The position numbers were made by a program, and so were the translations under genes. A model generated the notes under the pieces. That model did no database searches. It saw only the letters and a program-made list of their open reading frames with translations, and was not told the DNA's origin. This document shows, one piece after another, positions 13,763 through 18,664 of a stretch of 18,664 bases of DNA. Source of the stretch: an uncultured Candidatus Saccharibacteria bacterium (lineage in GTDB: Bacteria > Patescibacteriota > Saccharimonadia > Saccharimonadales > Saccharimonadaceae); contig CAOQYN010000017.1 of NCBI GenBank assembly GCA_948514425.1, positions 1 through 18,664 of the forward strand, written 5' to 3'. Numbering within the stretch: position 1 is the stretch's first letter; each line of letters starts with the position of its first letter.

Positions 13763-15061
13763 TTAGTAGTCCACATTACCGTATTGCGGAACGGCGGCAA
13801 TCCAGAGCTGTCCAGGAGCGAGCTTGATATCCTCGCCTGCGCTATCACGGAAGGTGATTTGGCTATTTTGGGCAGTCTTGGACCAACTCGCTTCAATGAC
13901 GTCGCCGTTCTGGAAAATAAGGGCGCTGCCAGCACTAATTGTATTGATATTTTCGTGATAACCATCACCTGCGGTACTTTCTTGGACAAACATGGCTATG
14001 ACGACGCGAGGTGCAATTTGGGTGGGTTCACCACAGGCGGCCATAGTATTGGGCTGATCGAGGTCGCTTGGACAGTTATAACTTAGATGTGCGTTACCAT
14101 CAGCATAAGACCGTAAGTAAGTGTTGCTTTCAAGATCATAATGGTAAATGGTATTGTAAGATTTAATTGGACCAAAATCGATTGTGATTTCGTCTATGAG
14201 CTCGGTTGGTTGGCATGTAGTGTCGGTTGATTCATCCGTGGACTCAGTTTTGCAGGTTTCGATTTCAGCAAGAATTGCATCGGTTTCTTCGGGTTTGTAG
14301 CGCGGGAAAGCTTTGATGTCCGAGGTGTTATAGCCTTGAGCGGTGTTGAATTTTGCGATGTCCGCTGGTGAAGTAAACAAATTATTCCAAGAACGATCAC
14401 TGTTTTCGCGCCACATGTATTCTAGACTCTCATCGAGATTGCGTTGTCCGTTAGTGCTGATGTCGGCGATAGCTTCGTCGGAGCCACCGGCATGAACGAC
14501 GGTACAGTCAAAAGGTGTGTCCCAATCAAGATAGTATGGGCGTAGAGATCGTATAGGGCCGATGACGCTAGTGTTGGCATTTTGGAAGACAGCGGCGAAG
14601 CGTGTAATTCCCCGCTCGGCGATAGCTTCGAAAACGACTCCAGCTTGATTTAGTCCAGCTTGAGGGCGGGCTCCATCGGTTGAACCGTTGGGGATTTGGA
14701 CACAGTAGGTAGGGGTATTGTTTAGTTCTTCGCTGGCGATTTCTTCTCCGGTAAGTGTACTGTAGATTGGCTCGGTAAATTCAGCACGTTCGGCTTTGTC
14801 GATATCGGATTTATGAGTAAGGAGTAATACAATGGTTGTAATAGCTGCGGCGACTAATAAAATTGAAATAAAGATTAAACTAGTAAGGACCATTTTCTGC
14901 TTGGTCGTGCGTGGAGTTTTTGGTTTTTTCTCTTTTTTGGCAGACTTAGAAGCTTTGACTGGTTTGGTGGGTTCGGTAGACTTGGCGTCGTTCAGTGAAG
15001 TCGGTTTTGGTGTAGTAGTTTTGGTTTGAGATTTACTCGAGGTTGGCTTTTTTGTCGCCAT
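13763..15061 (-). CDS. DUF3048 (YerB-like) membrane-anchored protein
   Basis: A 432-residue protein. Residues 1-56 are Lys/Thr/Ser/Pro-rich and cytosolic; a membrane helix spans about 58-82 (VLTSLIFISILLVAAAITTI). Outside, residues about 115-250 carry DUF3048 signatures: CVQIPNGSTDGARPQAGLNQAG, VVFEAIAERGITRFAAVFQ and IGPIRSLRPYYLDW. The C-terminal half (260-432) fits the DUF3048 C-terminal domain, ending LAPGQLWIAAVPQYGNVDY. DUF3048 proteins such as YerB are extracytoplasmic; their biochemical role is not established. Several extra Cys (CKTESTDESTDTTCQ) suggest a disulfide-bounded insertion. An SD (CAGGAG) lies 9 bases before the ATG. It follows gltX by 43 bases and has its own promoter. Confidence 0.9.
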   Translation of the reverse strand: MATKKPTSSKSQTKTTTPKPTSLNDAKSTEPTKPVKASKSAKKEKKPKTPRTTKQKMVLTSLIFISILLVAAAITTIVLLLTHKSDIDKAERAEFTEPIYSTLTGEEIASEELNNTPTYCVQIPNGSTDGARPQAGLNQAGVVFEAIAERGITRFAAVFQNANTSVIGPIRSLRPYYLDWDTPFDCTVVHAGGSDEAIADISTNGQRNLDESLEYMWRENSDRSWNNLFTSPADIAKFNTAQGYNTSDIKAFPRYKPEETDAILAEIETCKTESTDESTDTTCQPTELIDEITIDFGPIKSYNTIYHYDLESNTYLRSYADGNAHLSYNCPSDLDQPNTMAACGEPTQIAPRVVIAMFVQESTAGDGYHENINTISAGSALIFQNGDVIEASWSKTAQNSQITFRDSAGEDIKLAPGQLWIAAVPQYGNVDY

Positions 15062-15089
15062 AAAAATAAGCTCCTGTTTAGTTCTTTTT

Positions 15090-15098
15090 ATTTTAGCA
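15090..15098 (-). promoter_or_regulatory. Extended -10 promoter of the DUF3048 gene
   Basis: On the minus strand TGC-TAAAAT, 28 bases before the ATG, with the SD inside the resulting leader. It lies immediately upstream of the gltX 3' end at 15105, leaving no clear -35. Confidence 0.5.
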
Positions 15099-15104
15099 TA
15101 AGTT

Positions 15105-16547
15105 TTAATGATTTTCTATGGCAGTAATTGTCTGACGCAGGCGAGCTAGAGTTGTGTTTTTGCCAAGAACAGCGAGGGTCTGATGCAAGGCGGGGCTGAA
15201 AGGTGCGTATGAGACGCTGATGCGGATAAGCGAAAAGAGTTCGGCGGGTTTTTTGGCGGTTTGGCTGAGTAGCTGGTTGAGTGTAGTTTGCAGGGCGTCT
15301 TCATCCCAGTCGCTGTCTTCCAGTTGTGCTGCGGCGTCTTGTAGTAACGCGCTGAGTTCTTCTTCAGAATTTTTTTTCAAAAACTTGTTTTTTGTGATGA
15401 GTTCAACGTCGATGTCGGGGTCGGTGAAAAAATAGTCGGTCATAGTGCGTAAGTCGGCGAGAGTCTTGAGGCGGTCGTAGATGATACTAAGAACTTGCTT
15501 TTTGTATGCGTCATCACATGTCTGGGCGCTTTCGGGCCAGAAGTCAGTGGTGCGACTATAGAGAGCATCAACGCCTTGTTCGTCGACGATTTTGCGAATC
15601 CATTGGCCGTTTTGCCAGAGCAGTTTTGTTTCATCAAAGCGCGCACCCGAAGTTTGGATGCGGTTGATAGAGAATTTAGCAACGAGATCAGCTTTTGTAT
15701 AGATTTCTTCTTCGGTACCATCATTCCAACCGAGGCAGGCTAAATAATTGAGCATGGCTTCGGGTAAGATTCCGTCTTTGCGGTATTCGTCGACGGATTT
15801 TGCTCCATCGCGTTTACCGAGTTTTTTGCCGCCAGTGGGGCCGAGGATGTGTGGTAATGAAATAAGTTTTGGAACATTAAGCGAGAGGGCTTCGTAAATA
15901 GCGAGATAATTTGGCGTACTAGATAGATATTCGACGCCGCGGCAGATATGAGTGATACCCATGGTGGCATCGTCTACGATGTGAGCAAAATTGTATGTCG
16001 GTAAACCATCGGCTTTGATTAGGATAATATCGTCTTGAACTTCGGGGCCAGCTTCCATATCACCCATGACCTCATCGTGCCAAGTGCGAGGTTTGGGGTC
16101 GGCTTTGAAGCGGAGAGGGATACCTTCGTGCCATTCTGGCGGATTTTCGGGACGGAAATTACGGTAAAGATAGGGGATTTTCTGGGAACTGCATTGGTCG
16201 CGATATTCTTGAATGGTATCGGAAGGAGTAGGGTCGGCGTAGGCGCGATCAAGAGCAATGAGCTTCTTAGCCCATGCGTGATAGATAGCTTTACGTTCAC
16301 TTTGGAAATATGGGGCATCGGGGCCGCCGACGATGGGGCCCTCATCCCAATCGAGACCGAGCCACTTTAGAGTGTTTTCGATAAGCTCGGTGGCACCTTC
16401 GACGTAGCGACTCTGGTCGGTATCTTCGATGCGTAGAATAAATTTGCCATTGGCTTGTTTTGCAATCAGGTAAGGATAGATTGCGCTACGAACGTTGCCG
16501 ATATGAATGTAACCAGTGGGGCTAGGAGCAAAACGTGTCTTTAACAT
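15105..16547 (-). CDS. gltX: Glutamyl-tRNA synthetase
   Basis: A 480-residue class I aminoacyl-tRNA synthetase. FAPSPTGYIHIGNVRSAIYP carries the HIGH motif as HIGN (15-18), ILRIEDTDQSR follows, and the KMSKS loop is KKLGKRDGA (241-249). The anticodon-binding helical domain fills the C-terminal third. It attaches Glu to tRNA-Glu and, in bacteria lacking GlnRS, also to tRNA-Gln for GatCAB; which applies here cannot be told. The start MLKTRFAPSPTG is canonical. The -10 TATAAT ends 7 bases upstream without an SD, so the mRNA should be leaderless. Confidence 0.96.
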   Translation of the reverse strand: MLKTRFAPSPTGYIHIGNVRSAIYPYLIAKQANGKFILRIEDTDQSRYVEGATELIENTLKWLGLDWDEGPIVGGPDAPYFQSERKAIYHAWAKKLIALDRAYADPTPSDTIQEYRDQCSSQKIPYLYRNFRPENPPEWHEGIPLRFKADPKPRTWHDEVMGDMEAGPEVQDDIILIKADGLPTYNFAHIVDDATMGITHICRGVEYLSSTPNYLAIYEALSLNVPKLISLPHILGPTGGKKLGKRDGAKSVDEYRKDGILPEAMLNYLACLGWNDGTEEEIYTKADLVAKFSINRIQTSGARFDETKLLWQNGQWIRKIVDEQGVDALYSRTTDFWPESAQTCDDAYKKQVLSIIYDRLKTLADLRTMTDYFFTDPDIDVELITKNKFLKKNSEEELSALLQDAAAQLEDSDWDEDALQTTLNQLLSQTAKKPAELFSLIRISVSYAPFSPALHQTLAVLGKNTTLARLRQTITAIENH

Positions 16548-16574
16548 ACTATATATTATATAGTATGTTAAAGA
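16538..16574. repeat. 37-base perfect palindrome containing the gltX promoter
   Basis: Two 18-base arms are exactly complementary around a central T (16556). The left arm includes the gltX start (ATG at 16547-16545) and the palindrome includes the minus-strand -10 TATAAT (16555-16560). The right arm ends 3 bases before the stop of the DUF4367-like gene at 16577. No U-run follows on either strand, so it is a poor terminator. It could be an operator, a cruciform, or a processing hairpin in read-through mRNA. Confidence 0.9.
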
Positions 16575-16576
16575 TT

Positions 16577-18274
16577 TTACAACGAAGTGACGATGCTGCG
16601 AACTTGTTTTTTGGTGAGCGAGGTACCTTCGGAGGTGATTTTATATAAGACTCCGCCGTTTACCCAGGCAGCATCAGAACTGGCGTTGGAAATGTAGATT
16701 GTAATTCCCTGTTCGTGCGTAGTGGCGTATTCTTCGCCCCAAGACGGTTCGACATAATTGCGTAGTAGAGCTGAGCTATCCCAGGATGATTTTTCTTCAA
16801 TGAGTTTGAATGAAGAGTTGTCGGGGCCATTGAATACCATGGTGATTTTGCCATTTTCGGAACTGATGTCGCCTAGCGAGTAGTCGCGAGGAGTGTACGA
16901 TGGGTATGAGGCTTGAATACCAGTCTGCATAGCGGCGACACGAACAGAAATATCAGGTATGTTTGCGCCAACAAATCCGATGACAGCGATAACGCAAGCC
17001 ACGGCGCATGTAAGGGCAATGGCAAAGCGTTTGGCTCCAGTTTTCTTACGAGGTATGCTCTTCTTGGTTCGGGGTTTGATACCACGGTCTTCCATGGTGG
17101 CAACGGAAGCAAGCGCGCTTTCGATAGCGCTAGCTTTAAGCTCTTGGGGGCTAGAACGACGGCGCATTTGTGGTCTGGCTACAGTTTGCATATTATTGGC
17201 AGGCATAGTAGTACGGCGCATAGCTACGGTATTCATTGGAGTGTTAGCGGCGCGAGCTTTAGTACGGCTATTTGCAGCCATGACCTTGGCAGAAGATTTT
17301 GTAACTTTGGCGGCAGCGCGAGTGACTTTGGGGGACAGGGCGACTTTGGCAGCAACTTTACGTTCGTTTTCTTCTTTGACCTTGCTGGATTTCATGGCGA
17401 TATTTACGAACTTGTCGATGGTGTCACCTAGTTCGCGCATTTCGGGCATAGCTGGGCTGGACTTGATGTTTTCGGCAAAAGCTTTAAGAGAGGCAACTTG
17501 CTCTGAGACTTGATCGGGTTCGGTCGCTTCGCGAATTGAAGCAATAGCGTTTGAAGCAGCTAATGCGATAGCTTCTACAGAATCACCGTTCGACATCATA
17601 GAAGATGACGGTTCGACTGTTTCGATGCCGGCTTCAGCATCGGCTTGTTGCTCGGCGATAGTCTCACCGTTTGGTTCGGACATTGCATAATCGTCGTGAC
17701 CGTTGCCGAATTCTTTGATGCTCATACCGAGGCTAGTAGCAGCATAATCAGCAGCAATGCTGGCAGCGAGGGCGGCAGTATCAATTTCTTCGGGGGCTTT
17801 TGTGGACTCAGCAGGTGGTTCGGTGTTTGCGATTTCGGCGGCATCATGGGCGATAGAAGTGATAGTTTCGTCTGTTTCGGGCTGGGTGTATGAAGTTTGC
17901 ACTGGTGATATATTGTCTGAGGTTTCGTTGGTAGATTCTGCGGGTCGGCCGAATTCGACGATATTTGGGGTCATAATGACTGGCATTTCGTCATTCGTGG
18001 GTTCTTCAATTTCTGGGGTTATGGACTCGGATTTGGCTGCGGATGCCTTGGCTTTTTCAAGGTCAGCAGTGTGGACGCGGAGATTGACTAGACGTGAAGG
18101 AGCAACGCGCGGAGTATTAGTAGCTTGGTCGCGGAAAGTGGCGGCATGGGCAGCTTCGTCGACAGCGATATTGGATGGACGACGAACATAGCGACGATTT
18201 AAAGTCGTAGATGCTTGAGTCAGACGATGAGTCGCAGCACTCGACCGACCTGAATCAATCTGTATTTTACCCAT
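16577..18274 (-). CDS. DUF4367-like single-pass membrane protein with long cytosolic Ala/Glu-rich region
   Basis: 565 residues from the ATG at 18274, chosen because GAGGAG sits 6 bases upstream; the open frame continues 23 codons further without an SD. Residues 1-415 are low-complexity: Arg/Thr-rich, then acidic Ala/Glu/Thr/Ser-rich, then a basic stretch (MRRTTMPANNMQ, RRRSSPQELKAS, KPRTKKSIPRKKTGAKR). A membrane helix follows at about 418-440 (FAIALTCAVACVIAVIGFVGA). The external domain (450-565) reads IQASYPSYTPRDYSLGDIS, then GITIYISNASSDAAWVNGG and a closing KQVRSIVTSL. The AWVNGG segment and overall order match DUF4367-type domains common in Saccharibacteria. Function is unknown. Confidence 0.8.
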   Translation of the reverse strand: MGKIQIDSGRSSAATHRLTQASTTLNRRYVRRPSNIAVDEAAHAATFRDQATNTPRVAPSRLVNLRVHTADLEKAKASAAKSESITPEIEEPTNDEMPVIMTPNIVEFGRPAESTNETSDNISPVQTSYTQPETDETITSIAHDAAEIANTEPPAESTKAPEEIDTAALAASIAADYAATSLGMSIKEFGNGHDDYAMSEPNGETIAEQQADAEAGIETVEPSSSMMSNGDSVEAIALAASNAIASIREATEPDQVSEQVASLKAFAENIKSSPAMPEMRELGDTIDKFVNIAMKSSKVKEENERKVAAKVALSPKVTRAAAKVTKSSAKVMAANSRTKARAANTPMNTVAMRRTTMPANNMQTVARPQMRRRSSPQELKASAIESALASVATMEDRGIKPRTKKSIPRKKTGAKRFAIALTCAVACVIAVIGFVGANIPDISVRVAAMQTGIQASYPSYTPRDYSLGDISSENGKITMVFNGPDNSSFKLIEEKSSWDSSALLRNYVEPSWGEEYATTHEQGITIYISNASSDAAWVNGGVLYKITSEGTSLTKKQVRSIVTSL

Positions 18275-18307
18275 TAATAACTCCTCATCACGTTTTTGCT
18301 TATACCT

Positions 18308-18313
18308 ATTATA
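18308..18313 (-). promoter_or_regulatory. -10 box of the DUF4367-like gene
   Basis: On the minus strand TATAAT, 33 bases before the ATG at 18274. Transcription from about 18301 starts after the earliest ATG of the open frame has been passed only in part, and leaves room for the SD, supporting the shorter start. Confidence 0.55.
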
Positions 18314-18360
18314 GCTGTAAGTAGTATAAAAAAGCAAGAGCAAAATTTACACATGATTCA

Positions 18361-18369
18361 TGTTATAAT
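18361..18369 (+). promoter_or_regulatory. Extended -10 promoter of the PEGA gene
   Basis: TGT-TATAAT with 10 bases to the ATG at 18380 and no SD. Start at about 18376 leaves a leader of 3-4 bases and excludes the in-frame ATG at 18371. Confidence 0.6.
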
Positions 18370-18379
18370 AATGTGTAGT

Positions 18380-18664
18380 ATGGATTTTGAAGAGCGCGAA
18401 CGGCGAGAGCGTCGTCATATGATAAAAGTAGTAATTGCTGAGGCGGGAATGGTTTTTGCGGTGGTGGCGATTGTAGCGGTGGCGACCTTAGCTTCAATGG
18501 GTTTTTTTGTGAGTAGCAATGGTAGTATTGAACAGTCGGGGCTAGCACAAATTCATTCAATTCCAACAGGTGCGAGCGTGGAGCTGGATGGTTCGACGCT
18601 ATTTTCGCGGACGAACTTGAGCCGAACGATACCGGAGGGAGAGCATCACTTAAAAATGACGCGA
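18380..18664 (+). CDS. PEGA-domain membrane protein, 3'-truncated by window edge
   Basis: 95 codons are present and the frame is open to the end. MDFEERERRERRHM is a charged cytosolic start; a membrane helix follows at about 19-44 (IAEAGMVFAVVAIVAVATLASMG). Outside, AQIHSIPTGASVELDG and the later IPEGEHHLKM match the PEGA repeat (surface-exposed beta domain with a [I/V]xSxPxGAxVxxDG opening and a PGxHxLxx close). It is divergent from the DUF4367-like gene, 105 bases start to start. PEGA proteins are usually cell-surface or S-layer associated; the role here is not known. Confidence 0.8.
   Translation, partial: MDFEERERRERRHMIKVVIAEAGMVFAVVAIVAVATLASMGFFVSSNGSIEQSGLAQIHSIPTGASVELDGSTLFSRTNLSRTIPEGEHHLKMTR

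Noticed and set aside
18275..18343. 23-codon N-terminal extension of the DUF4367-like protein
   Set aside because: It would run through the gene's own -10 box and lacks an SD; the ATG at 18274 has GAGGAG.

Overview
This window looks like a chromosomal segment of a Patescibacteria/CPR bacterium, most likely Candidatus Saccharibacteria (TM7). That placement rests on gene content and style, not on a phylogenetic marker. There is a TraG/VirD4-like ATPase, a sigma-region-4 plus HARE-HTH protein, DUF3048, DUF4367-like and PEGA membrane proteins, short intergenic gaps, and many start codons sitting 7-13 bases after a -10 box with no Shine-Dalgarno (SD) sequence. Genes are read with the standard code, with TGG for Trp and TGA as a normal stop.

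Layout. Bases 1-6615 are all minus strand: a partial SocA/Panacea-like gene, the VirD4-like ATPase, the sigma4-HARE regulator and topA. Bases 6631-7498 hold no large gene but are dense in signals. On the minus strand there are two complete transcription units, each with a near-perfect promoter (TTGACA, 17 bases, TGC-TAYAAT) and an intrinsic terminator. The first (about 7470-7145) makes a structured RNA of about 325 bases that I cannot assign to a family. The second (about 7037-6653) starts with a hairpin and carries two short ORFs of 23 and 22 codons. Each has its own SD, and they encode related peptides (shared pattern MK, then H-x-H-P-x-S-x-K-A).

Bases 7499-11090 are information-processing and DNA-uptake genes: dprA (+), pth (-), tRNA-Val(CAC) (-), prfA (+) and prmC (+). 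tRNA-Val and prfA are divergent from overlapping -10 boxes, and PrmC methylates the release factor made by prfA.

Bases 11091-13747 hold a surface-protein unit. It has a strong promoter, a leader of about 290 bases with several hairpins (two mutually exclusive), a 608-residue anchored protein with an acidic tail, and a small membrane-protein ORF whose start is unclear (a strong SD followed by ATG-CTC-TGA in the ORF's frame). A perfect bidirectional terminator ends it.

Bases 13763-18274 are minus strand: a DUF4367-like membrane protein, gltX behind a 37-base perfect palindrome that contains its promoter, and a DUF3048 lipid-face protein. Divergent from these, a PEGA-domain protein starts at 18380 and runs off the end.

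The best candidate for something undescribed is the 6653-7505 small-RNA/micropeptide locus, followed by the switch-like leader of the 608-residue protein. No CRISPR array, IS element or integrase was seen.
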